Source: Candidatus Latescibacteria bacterium 4484_107 (GTDB taxonomy: Bacteria; Latescibacterota; 4484-107). Taken from it: 7,174 nucleotides of DNA. Shown piece after piece: positions 1 to 5,271 of the stretch; position 1 is the stretch's first letter; each line of letters begins with the position of its first letter. The stretch is from positions 1 through 7,174 of the forward strand of contig MVCQ01000070.1 in NCBI GenBank assembly GCA_002059205.1, given 5' to 3'. The position numbers and the translations under genes were made by a program. The notes beneath the pieces are model-generated. The model had not been told where the DNA came from. It saw nothing but the letters and a program-made list of their open reading frames with translations, and made no database searches.

Positions 1-620
1 TTCGGATCCACCCACCCGGTCAGCTCCGCCGCTTCCGTGGGGCCTAAATTCTTATATCCCGGGTTGATGCAGATGATCAGGATGTCTGGCCGGAGTGCCT
101 TCACCCGCTCCATTTGCTCCAGGTACCCGTGGAGGCCCACCTCCGTATCTCCGGTGTAATACACTTCGATGCCCTCGAAGTCGAAGATAAATCCACAGCT
201 ATCCGGCGTATGATGCGCATACACGGCCTCTACCGAGATGGTGTCGTCCAAGCTGAGCACATCGCCGCGTTCTATCCTGGTAATGCGCTCCGGGGCGATG
301 CCGAACGCCGTCATTCGCTTTGTACTCAATGGCGGGCCATAGAACGTCGTGGCTTCATCCGAACGGGCAATGGCCGTCAGCGTAGGCTCATCCGTGTGAT
401 CCATGTGATCGTGACTGCACAACACAAAATCCGCCCGAACCGATTCCGGACGAAACGCCAATTCGGGATGAATATACGTCATGCCCTGCATCGAAAAGGA
501 GAGATACGGATCCACCATCACGATCCGTCTCCCGCTCGTCTTGAATACAAATCCCCCCTGACCGATCCACCAGATGGCCAGATGGCCCTGCTTCACTTCC
601 GTTTTCAGAATCTTCTCCAT
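1..620 (-). CDS. UlaG-like metallo-beta-lactamase-fold hydrolase (3' end missing)
   Basis: The first 206 residues are visible and the C-terminus lies beyond the left edge. The N-terminal strand pair WWIGQGGFVFK (17-27) and VDPYLS (36-41) is typical of the UlaG branch (L-ascorbate-6-phosphate lactonase and relatives) of the MBL superfamily. The metal-binding motif HDHMDH lies at 70-75, a further histidine pair at 136-137, and the TGD aspartate at 158. The family's last histidine is expected past the edge. A ribosome binding site, AAAGGGGAAG, sits directly before the ATG at 620. The gene follows the ThuA-like gene by 26 bp and is probably co-transcribed with it. No signal peptide is seen, so a cytoplasmic hydrolase is likely. 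UlaG-like proteins act on several phosphoesters and lactones, so the substrate is unknown. Confidence 0.88.
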   Translation of the reverse strand, partial: MEKILKTEVKQGHLAIWWIGQGGFVFKTSGRRIVMVDPYLSFSMQGMTYIHPELAFRPESVRADFVLCSHDHMDHTDEPTLTAIARSDEATTFYGPPLSTKRMTAFGIAPERITRIERGDVLSLDDTISVEAVYAHHTPDSCGFIFDFEGIEVYYTGDTEVGLHGYLEQMERVKALRPDILIICINPGYKNLGPTEAAELTGWVDP

Positions 621-646
621 CTTCCCCTTTCAATTTTTGCACGAAC

Positions 647-1318
647 TCACTCAGCCATACCCATCGCCCACAGGATACCCCCCAACAGATGCTTCTGAAA
701 CCACGCCTCGCGCCACAGTTCCTTCGGATGCCCGAACGCCGTATAGAACACCCGGCCTTCCCCGTAAGGATGACACCAAGCCAGCGCGTAGTCGTGGTCC
801 TCCCGCTTTCCTTTGCTCACGTCAACGGAGGCGTTGTCGAGGCGGATAAGGACGTGGGTTCTCTCGCGCGACCAGTCTTTGTGCACATAGATTTCGTCGA
901 ATACCTTGAACGACGGCTCCAGGTGCCGGGTAGCGGGATGATCCGTATCCTCCACAACGGCGACGACCTCCTGAGTCCACGGATGCCCATTGAAGTACCC
1001 GCCGATCATCTCCCCGTATTCGGGAAACTCGTAGAACGTATCCGTAGCGTTGTGCACGCCGATGAAGGCCCCGCCCGATTTGACGAAAGCGATGAGCGCC
1101 TGCTTCTGCGCATCGGACATCGGAAGCTCGCCCGTGGTGGCGAAAAGCAGCGCGTCGTACTGTTTCAGATTTTCCGCGTGGATCAGGGAGCAGTCCTGCG
1201 TGGTCGTGGCCTCGAACAGCCCCGACGCACTCCCGATCTCCGTCACCAACTCCTCGGCCGTCGGAAGATAATCGTGCTCGAAGCCCGCCGAGTGGGTCAA
1301 CATCAACAACTCCTTCAT
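647..1318 (-). CDS. ThuA-like (trehalose-utilisation-type) domain protein
   Basis: A 223-residue single-domain protein with the features of the ThuA family, which has a class I glutamine amidotransferase-like fold. Visible blocks are LTHSAGFEHDYLP (7-19), SGGAFIGVHNATDTFY (81-96), GGYFNGHPW (106-114), the DTDHP block (124-128), DEIY (141-144) and the C-terminal WCHPYGEGRVFYTAFGH (181-197). The length is normal for a stand-alone domain. An in-frame GTG at 1324 also exists, but GGAGG at 1326-1330 lies immediately against it and 7 nt from the ATG at 1318, so the ATG start is preferred. ThuA proteins are tied to sugar utilisation in rhizobia, and many homologues in environmental bacteria have no proven activity. 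It is the first gene of a minus-strand pair with the UlaG-like hydrolase and is divergent from ligA. Confidence 0.9.
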   Translation of the reverse strand: MKELLMLTHSAGFEHDYLPTAEELVTEIGSASGLFEATTTQDCSLIHAENLKQYDALLFATTGELPMSDAQKQALIAFVKSGGAFIGVHNATDTFYEFPEYGEMIGGYFNGHPWTQEVVAVVEDTDHPATRHLEPSFKVFDEIYVHKDWSRERTHVLIRLDNASVDVSKGKREDHDYALAWCHPYGEGRVFYTAFGHPKELWREAWFQKHLLGGILWAMGMAE

Positions 1319-1333
1319 AAGCACCCTCCAATC

Positions 1334-1353
1334 GGTGAATATACCGTTTCACC
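1334..1353 (-). promoter_or_regulatory. Inverted repeat in the thuA-like leader, possible operator
   Basis: The perfect inverted repeat GGTGAA-N8-TTCACC lies 15 bp upstream of the thuA-like ATG (1318), next to its ribosome binding site (1325-1330). On the minus strand it contains TATATT (1338-1343), a possible -10 box, but no good -35 lies 16-18 bp upstream. It could be a repressor site or a small leader hairpin (6-bp stem, 8-nt loop). Six base pairs is short enough to occur by chance. Confidence 0.3.
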
Positions 1354-1358
1354 TTCAG

Positions 1359-1472
1359 TTTTTCTTTTTTTACCGGGAGTGCGCGAAGCACGCATAACCA
1401 AAACTCCCCCATTCTCCGCGTTCTTTGCGGTCTCCGCGGTAAAATTCAGACAGGCTCTGAAAAAAAGAAAAA
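1359..1472. repeat. Inverted poly-T/poly-A arms flanking a dispersed repeat unit
   Basis: A 13-bp T5-C-T7 arm at 1359-1371 is matched exactly by its reverse complement A7-G-A5 at 1460-1472. The 88 bp between them hold a 6-bp hairpin and the repeat unit at 1412-1440. This could be the boundary of a small non-coding element, but the arms are low in complexity and may be coincidental. Confidence 0.4.
1412..1440 (-). repeat. Dispersed 'CGCAAAG/CGCGGAG' repeat unit, copy 1
   Basis: Read on the minus strand, the 29-nt unit has the form ACCGCGGAGA, then CCGCAAAGAA, then CGCGGAGAA. It matches the arms at 5127-5156 and 5223-5252 in composition and order. Units of this kind recur between genes in many environmental bacterial genomes and often create spurious peptides of the form TAETAKNAEN, which also appears here in one minus-strand frame. 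It is non-coding, with no known function. Confidence 0.7.
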
Positions 1473-1593
1473 TTTCAAAGCGAAGGGGTATAGCAACAGA
1501 TGAAAACGGACCGCTTTTCGGCGAGAATATAACGAAACAGCCCTCCTTTCGCAAGGAAAAAAGAGAAATCTGTGCGACTCCCAGCAAAATTTG

Positions 1594-1622
1594 TTGACAT
1601 CTGAGCATCACTAATATATATT
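1594..1622 (+). promoter_or_regulatory. Sigma-70-type promoter of ligA
   Basis: A perfect -35 box TTGACA (1594-1599) is followed after exactly 17 bp by TATATT (1617-1622), a 5/6 match to the -10 consensus. The start of transcription would be near 1629, giving a leader of about 60 nt. It is the only strong plus-strand promoter before ligA and probably also serves the nucleoside deoxyribosyltransferase-like gene. TTGGCAA occurs at 1622-1628 and again at 1657-1663. Confidence 0.8.
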
Positions 1623-1690
1623 TGGCAATGAACAGGAAACAGGATTAAAAACCGCATTGGCAAACGGTTTCTCCCTGGAGTGGTCTATCT

Positions 1691-3703
1691 ATGAAAAACG
1701 AAATCCAAAAACGGATCGAATCCCTCCGGGCACAGATACGAACCCACAACTATCGCTACTACGTCTTAGACAATCCCGAAATCCCCGACGTGCAATACGA
1801 CCGGCTGATGCGGGAGTTGGAAGCGTTGGAGGCGGCGCATCCGGAAATGGTCACCGGGGATTCTCCCACCCAGCGAGTGGGAGCCGAGCCGGTGGAAGCG
1901 TTCGGGACCGTGGAGCACGCGATCCCGATGCTGAGCCTGGAAAATGCCTTCAGCGAGGAGGAAGTGCGGGAGTTCGATGCGCGGGTGAAGCGGTTGTTGG
2001 GCACGGAGGAGGACGTGGCTTACGTGGCAGAGCCGAAGTTCGACGGGCTGGCCGTAGAAATGGTGTACGAGCAAGGACGCTTTGTGCTGGGATCGACGCG
2101 GGGAGACGGGTTCGTGGGAGAGGACGTGACCCGGAATCTTCGGACGATCCGATCCATCCCGTTGGTGTTGAGGACGGAGGAGGCGGTCCCGCAGCGCCTG
2201 GAGGTGCGCGGAGAAGTAATCCTCGGCATCGAGGCCTTCGAGTCGCTGAATCGTCGGCGGGAGAAGGAAGGACTTCCCGCTTTTGCGAATCCCCGAAATG
2301 CCGCCGCGGGATCGTTGCGCCAGTTGGATCCCCGGATCACGGCGAGGCGTCCGCTGGATATCTTCTGCTATGCGGTGGGGCGCGTGGACGGACGGAGCTT
2401 TGAGCGGCACTCGGAGGCGTTGGACGCCTTGAAACGATGGGGACTGAAGGTGAATTCCAACGTGCGGCTATGCGCGAACGTGGAAGAGGCGTTGGCCTAT
2501 TACGCCGACACCGAGGCGATGCGGGAGACGCTGGACTACGAGATAGACGGCGTGGTATTGAAGGTGGACCGCTTCGATCTTCAACGGGCGTTGGGCGAAA
2601 AATCCCGGAGCCCGCGCTGGGCCGTGGCCTATAAGTTCCCGCCCAGGCAGGAGACTACGGTGATCCGGGACATCGTGGTGCAGGTGGGACGGACCGGAGC
2701 GCTGACGCCGGTCGCGATTATGGAACCGGTTCGCGTAGCCGGCGTGGAGGTGCGTCGCGCTACCCTCCACAATCAGGAGGAGATGGATCGGAAGGACGTC
2801 CGGATCGGGGACACAGTGATCGTCCAGCGCGCGGGGGACGTAATTCCGGAAGTGGTGCGTGCGATCCCCTCCATGCGCACCGGGAAGGAGCGCCGGTTTG
2901 TGATTCCGGATCGCTGCCCGGTCTGTGGCGCTGAGGTATTAAAGTCGGAGGATGAAGCCGTGTATCGCTGCACCGGTCTTTCCTGTCCGGCGCAACTGAA
3001 GGAGCGCGTGCGGCATTTTGCCTCCAAAGGCGCGATGGACATAGATGGCTTGGGAGACAAGTTGGTGGCGCAATTGGTTGATCAGGGACTGGTGCGGGAC
3101 GTGGCGGATCTGTACTATCTGAGCAAAGAAGATCTCGCCGGACTGGATCGGATGGCGGATAAATCGGCTCAAAATTTGTTGGATGCGTTGGAGGCGAGCA
3201 AATTGCGGAGTTCGTCCCGGCTGTTGTTTGCCTTGGGCATTCGGCACGTGGGGGAACACATAGCCGAGGTACTGATAGACGCCTTCCATACGATAGATCG
3301 GCTGGCGGAAGCGTCGGAAGAGGATTTGGTGGCGGTCTATGAGATCGGTCCGGGAGTGGCCAAAAGCGTGGTCATGTTCTTCGGCCAAGAGGAAAACCGA
3401 AACGTCATCGAAAAACTCAAAGCGGCCGGGGTGCGGTTTGAGTCGGAGGAGAAGCAAGTGGCGTCCGAGCCGCACCTGAAGGGAAAAACTTTTGTCTTCA
3501 CCGGCGCGCTCTCCTCGTTCACGCGGGACGAAGTTCAGGAGATCGTCAAACGCCTCGGCGCACGGGCCACCTCCAGTGTAAGCAAGAAGACGGACTACGT
3601 CGTGGCCGGAGAGAATGCAGGCTCGAAGTTAGAGAAAGCAAGAGGCTTAGGTGTTACCGTATTGTCGGAGGAGGCGTTTAAGGAGTTGATCGGGATGAAG
3701 TGA
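1691..3703 (+). CDS. ligA: NAD+-dependent DNA ligase LigA
   Basis: A complete 670-residue bacterial replicative and repair ligase, which seals nicks with NAD+ as adenylate donor. Domain Ia, which binds the NMN half, carries the tyrosine-rich YRYYVLDNPEIPDVQYD block (21-37). The adenylation site is EPKFDG (114-119), with catalytic Lys116. Further nucleotidyltransferase motifs are GDGFVGEDVT (138-147), EVRGEV (171-176), NPRNAAAGSLRQ (200-211), DGVVLKVD (286-293) and WAVAYKFPP (310-318). An OB-fold follows, then a C4 zinc finger (Cys409, 412, 427, 432), helix-hairpin-helix repeats (about 450-580) and a C-terminal BRCT domain (about 592-670). All expected parts are present and the length is normal. 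The ATG lies 10 nt after GGAG (1677-1680). The stop overlaps a possible GTG start of the next gene. Confidence 0.98.
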   Translation: MKNEIQKRIESLRAQIRTHNYRYYVLDNPEIPDVQYDRLMRELEALEAAHPEMVTGDSPTQRVGAEPVEAFGTVEHAIPMLSLENAFSEEEVREFDARVKRLLGTEEDVAYVAEPKFDGLAVEMVYEQGRFVLGSTRGDGFVGEDVTRNLRTIRSIPLVLRTEEAVPQRLEVRGEVILGIEAFESLNRRREKEGLPAFANPRNAAAGSLRQLDPRITARRPLDIFCYAVGRVDGRSFERHSEALDALKRWGLKVNSNVRLCANVEEALAYYADTEAMRETLDYEIDGVVLKVDRFDLQRALGEKSRSPRWAVAYKFPPRQETTVIRDIVVQVGRTGALTPVAIMEPVRVAGVEVRRATLHNQEEMDRKDVRIGDTVIVQRAGDVIPEVVRAIPSMRTGKERRFVIPDRCPVCGAEVLKSEDEAVYRCTGLSCPAQLKERVRHFASKGAMDIDGLGDKLVAQLVDQGLVRDVADLYYLSKEDLAGLDRMADKSAQNLLDALEASKLRSSSRLLFALGIRHVGEHIAEVLIDAFHTIDRLAEASEEDLVAVYEIGPGVAKSVVMFFGQEENRNVIEKLKAAGVRFESEEKQVASEPHLKGKTFVFTGALSSFTRDEVQEIVKRLGARATSSVSKKTDYVVAGENAGSKLEKARGLGVTVLSEEAFKELIGMK

Positions 3704-3735
3704 TCAGGCACGTTCGTATCAATTGGTGGGGATCT

Positions 3736-4182
3736 ATGCGATTCTTCATAGCCGGAATCATCCAGGGCTCCATCAAGGAGCTTGAAATCCATTCGCAGGA
3801 GTATCGGATTCGGATCCGGGAGATGCTCAAAAAACATTTTCCGGGGGCCGGGGTTTTTTGTCCGATCGAACACCATCCGAATTCGCTCCATTATGCTTTC
3901 GAAAAGGGACAGCGAACCTTCTTCGACCTGATGGCGCGTGCGGGCGAAGCGGATGTATTGGTGGCTTTCCTGCCGGAAGCGAGTATGGGCACGGCCATTG
4001 AGATGTGGGAAGCCTTTCAACATGGACGCGTCGTGCTTGCGATCTCGCCCTTGAAAGAGAATTGGGTGGTAAAATTTCTAACCGATGCGGTGGTGAATTC
4101 GTTGGAGGATCTGGAAGACTTTATCACATCCGGGGAATTGGACATGCTCATAGAGCGCAAGCGGTCAAGCCGTCAGCAATGA
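3736..4182 (+). CDS. Nucleoside 2-deoxyribosyltransferase-like protein
   Basis: A 148-residue soluble protein. It opens with a beta-strand and glycine loop, MRFFIAGIIQGS (1-12), and carries ADVLVAFLPEASMGTAIEMW (72-91). The G-T-A-x-E element (85-89) corresponds to the segment that bears the catalytic glutamate in nucleoside 2-deoxyribosyltransferases and the Rcl/DNPH1 N-glycosidases. The fold assignment is therefore fairly good, but the reaction (base exchange or nucleotide hydrolysis) is not known. ATG 3736 is chosen because GGTGGGG (3725-3731) precedes it and the Rossmann-like fold starts there. An in-frame GTG at 3700 overlaps the ligA stop as GTGA and would add 12 residues (MIRHVRINWWGS). 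It lies 32 bp after ligA, probably in the same transcript. That fits a role in nucleotide salvage or clean-up (inference). Confidence 0.8.
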   Translation: MRFFIAGIIQGSIKELEIHSQEYRIRIREMLKKHFPGAGVFCPIEHHPNSLHYAFEKGQRTFFDLMARAGEADVLVAFLPEASMGTAIEMWEAFQHGRVVLAISPLKENWVVKFLTDAVVNSLEDLEDFITSGELDMLIERKRSSRQQ

Positions 4183-4218
4183 TTCCGGAGAGAAAAATGG
4201 TGCATACGGAAATTGGGG

Positions 4219-4247
4219 TTGACAAAGCGGATTGCTTTTATTACATT
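4219..4247 (+). promoter_or_regulatory. Sigma-70-type promoter of the microcompartment operon
   Basis: A perfect -35 TTGACA (4219-4224) is followed after 17 bp by TACATT (4242-4247), a 4/6 match to the -10 box. Transcription would start near 4254, giving a leader of about 57 nt before the first shell gene. The imperfect -10 box and the overlapping inverted repeat suggest a regulated rather than constitutive promoter (inference). Confidence 0.72.
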
Positions 4248-4267
4248 TAGAAAAGACCATAAAAGCA
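4233..4267. promoter_or_regulatory. Inverted repeat flanking the BMC promoter -10 box, candidate operator
   Basis: The perfect 8-bp inverted repeat TGCTTTTA-N19-TAAAAGCA puts one half-site in the promoter spacer and the other just after the expected transcription start, with centres 27 bp apart. This is a sensible layout for a dimeric repressor, or for an inducer-sensing regulator of a catabolic BMC. No regulator gene is in the window. AT-rich half-sites make chance occurrence possible. Confidence 0.4.
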
Positions 4268-4310
4268 GTTTCATGGATCATACACAAACCTTCAAAAGAG
4301 GAGAATTTTC

Positions 4311-4580
4311 ATGCAAAACGCATTGGGAATGATCGAGACCAAGGGGCTAATAGGATCTATCGAGGCTGCGGATGCGATGGTGAAAGCCGCCAACGTCCAG
4401 TTGGTCGGCAAAGAGACCATCGGCGGCGGCTACGTGACGGTGCTGGTGCGGGGCGACGTGGGCGCGGTCAAGGCCGCTACGGATGCGGGCGCGGCAGCGG
4501 CGCAGCGGGTAGGGGAATTGGTGTCCGTGCACGTGATTCCCAGACCGCACGACGAGATCGAGCGGATTTTGCCCACCTGA
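4311..4580 (+). CDS. BMC-H microcompartment shell protein (PduA/EutM/CcmK type)
   Basis: At 89 residues this is a canonical single-BMC-domain protein. Six copies should form a flat hexamer that tiles the facets of a protein organelle. The N-terminal ALGMIETKGLIGSIEAADAM (4-23), the strand around VGKETIGGGYVTVLVRGDVGAV (32-53) and the C-terminal HVIPRPHDEIERILP (74-88) are all diagnostic. The central pore loop is TIGGGY (36-41), a glycine-rich polar pore like that of PduA, which passes small polar metabolites. The edge lysine of the family is at 25. A strong ribosome binding site, AGGAG (4299-4303), sits 7 nt before the ATG. It is the first gene after the promoter and so probably the main shell component. 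Confidence 0.96.
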   Translation: MQNALGMIETKGLIGSIEAADAMVKAANVQLVGKETIGGGYVTVLVRGDVGAVKAATDAGAAAAQRVGELVSVHVIPRPHDEIERILPT

Positions 4581-4630
4581 TTTTGCAGACAGTTGCAAAG
4601 GGTTCCAGAGTCTGTAAAATTTGGGGAACC
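4580..4630 (+). ncRNA. Intercistronic RNA stem-loop after shell gene 1
   Basis: ATTTTGCAGAC (4580-4590) pairs with GTCTGTAAAAT (4610-4620) over 11 bp with one G.U, closing a 19-nt loop. The first base is the last base of the shell gene 1 stop. No T-run follows, so it is unlikely to be a plain terminator. GGTTCC in the loop (4601-4606) can pair with GGAACC downstream (4625-4630), which would make a pseudoknot. It may protect the shell gene 1 mRNA end or set the ratio of the two shell proteins (inference). Confidence 0.45.
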
Positions 4631-4635
4631 TTCAT

Positions 4636-4656
4636 CTTCTCCATAACCGGGAGGAG
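4636..4656 (+). promoter_or_regulatory. Hairpin masking the ribosome binding site of shell gene 2
   Basis: CTTCTCC (4636-4642) can pair with GGAGGAG (4650-4656), with one G.U and a 7-nt loop ATAACCG. The 3' arm is the Shine-Dalgarno sequence of the next gene (ATG 4659), so the folded form should lower its translation. This may be a constitutive brake that keeps the tailed shell protein scarcer than shell protein 1, or a regulated switch. There is no evidence for a ligand. Confidence 0.45.
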
Positions 4657-4658
4657 CT

Positions 4659-5117
4659 ATGGCAGAGCAGGCATTGGGGCTTGTGGAAACATTAGGGTTT
4701 GTAGGGGCCGTAGAGGCGGGTGATGCGGCATTGAAGGCCGCGCGGGTGGAATTAAAAGGGTATGAACTGGCCACCGGGGGATTGGTGACGGTCGAGATCG
4801 TGGGAGGTGTTGGGGCTGTGCAGGCGGCGGTCGAGGCGGGGGCAACCGCGGCCTCGCAGGTAGGACAATTGGTGTCCAAACACGTGATCCCCAGACCGCA
4901 CGAGGAACTAAGCAAGATTCTCAAAAAACAGGACAAAGCGACGAAGCCTCCTGCAGAGGCGCCCGAAACCCACGACGATCTGAAACGCATGACGGTTCCT
5001 CAATTGCGCAAATTGGCCCGTAGTACCAAGGGAATCGGGGCAACAGGGCGTCAGATTTCGGATATGCGGAAAAGCGATCTGCTCGAGCGGATTCGGACGG
5101 CGAGACAAAAAGGATAG
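4659..5117 (+). CDS. BMC-H shell protein with C-terminal Rho_N/SAP-like tail
   Basis: This 152-residue protein has a standard BMC domain (1-88; ALGLVETLGFVGAVEAGDAAL at 5-25, HVIPRPHEELSKIL at 75-88), a lysine/proline/alanine-rich linker (89-105) and a basic helical tail (107-152). The tail, with the blocks LKRMTVPQLRKLA (108-120) and MRKSDLLERI (136-145), follows the two-helix pattern of Rho_N (rho termination factor N-terminal) and SAP-type domains, which bind nucleic acid or act as small adaptors. The pore loop is ATGGLV (38-43), unlike the TIGGGY of the neighbour, and the usual RGD after the pore strand is replaced by VGG. Some BMC-H proteins have C-terminal additions (EutK has a helix-turn-helix tail), but I do not recall a Rho_N one being characterised. 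Cargo tethering is an alternative role. Ribosome binding site GGGAGGAG lies at 4649-4656. Confidence 0.92.
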   Translation: MAEQALGLVETLGFVGAVEAGDAALKAARVELKGYELATGGLVTVEIVGGVGAVQAAVEAGATAASQVGQLVSKHVIPRPHEELSKILKKQDKATKPPAEAPETHDDLKRMTVPQLRKLARSTKGIGATGRQISDMRKSDLLERIRTARQKG

Positions 5118-5126
5118 AAAAAAACG

Positions 5127-5252
5127 CACCGCAAAGACGCAAAGTCCGCAGAGAAAGACAGGGAACAGACAGGTTGAGGTTGAGAGGTCCGGGGGGCTTA
5201 GCCTCAACCTTTCTTTTCTGAATTTCTTTGCGTGCTTTGTGCCTTTGCAATG
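5127..5252. repeat. 126-bp imperfect palindrome built of dispersed repeat arms
   Basis: The arm at 5127-5156 matches the reverse complement of 5223-5252 at 23 of 30 positions, and six of the seven differences are transitions. Both arms belong to the same family as the unit at 1412-1440. Between them lies a second nested stem (5171-5184/5197-5210). The whole looks like a small, probably non-autonomous palindromic element. It fills the 154-bp gap between shell gene 2 and pduS almost completely. Confidence 0.7.
5171..5220 (+). terminator. Terminator- or attenuator-like hairpin between shell gene 2 and pduS
   Basis: AGGTTGAGGTTGAG (5171-5184) pairs with CTTAGCCTCAACCT (5197-5210) over 14 bp with two G.U pairs and a 12-nt G-rich loop. 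The stem is followed at once by TTCTTTTC. This is intrinsic-terminator-like on the plus strand, although the T-run is broken by a C. If it works even partly, the shell genes would be transcribed more than pduS and the genes after it. It forms the core of the larger palindrome. Confidence 0.5.
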
Positions 5253-5271
5253 AAACTCAGGGGGCGGTGAC

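Larger units (their letters stand above)
1319..1690. other. Divergent intergenic region between the thuA-like gene and ligA
   Basis: These 372 bp hold no convincing gene; the open frames across it read low-complexity or repeat-derived peptides. From left to right it contains the thuA-like ribosome binding site, a 6-bp inverted repeat (1334-1353), a T-rich arm (1359-1371), a hairpin GGGAGT/ACTCCC (1375-1380/1403-1408), one dispersed repeat unit (1412-1440), an A-rich arm (1460-1472), an AT-rich stretch, the ligA promoter (1594-1622) and the ligA leader. The leader has a 6-bp hairpin, AAACCG/CGGTTT (1649-1654/1665-1670), just before the ribosome binding site. I see no clear -35 box for the minus-strand genes. 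Confidence 0.75.

Noticed and set aside
1544..1557. Small hairpin TCCTT/AAGGA
   Set aside because: The stem is only 5 bp and the T-run for a terminator is lacking on either strand.
689..1597. 302-codon plus-strand open frame opposite the thuA-like gene
   Set aside because: It is antisense to a clear ThuA protein, resembles no family, and continues into repeat and low-complexity DNA. GC-rich genes often leave long antisense frames.
1629..1690. NAD+ riboswitch in the ligA leader
   Set aside because: The leader is only about 60 nt with one weak 6-bp hairpin, and I recognise no conserved core of the known NAD+ aptamers.
3823..3840. Possible -1 frameshift site (AAAAAAC) in the deoxyribosyltransferase-like gene
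   Set aside because: The reading frame is AAA-AAA-C, not the X-XXY-YYZ register needed, and the zero frame gives an intact protein.
4183..4211. TTCCG/CGGAA inverted repeat after the deoxyribosyltransferase-like gene, as a terminator
   Set aside because: A 5-bp stem with a long loop and no following T-run; chance is likely.
4430..4990. 186-codon minus-strand frame across the two shell genes
   Set aside because: It is an antisense shadow of the alanine/glycine-rich BMC domains; its Ser/Thr/Ala/Pro-rich repeats mirror the duplication.
5127..5252. CRISPR array
   Set aside because: Repeat units are inverted, too few, diverged and without regular spacers.
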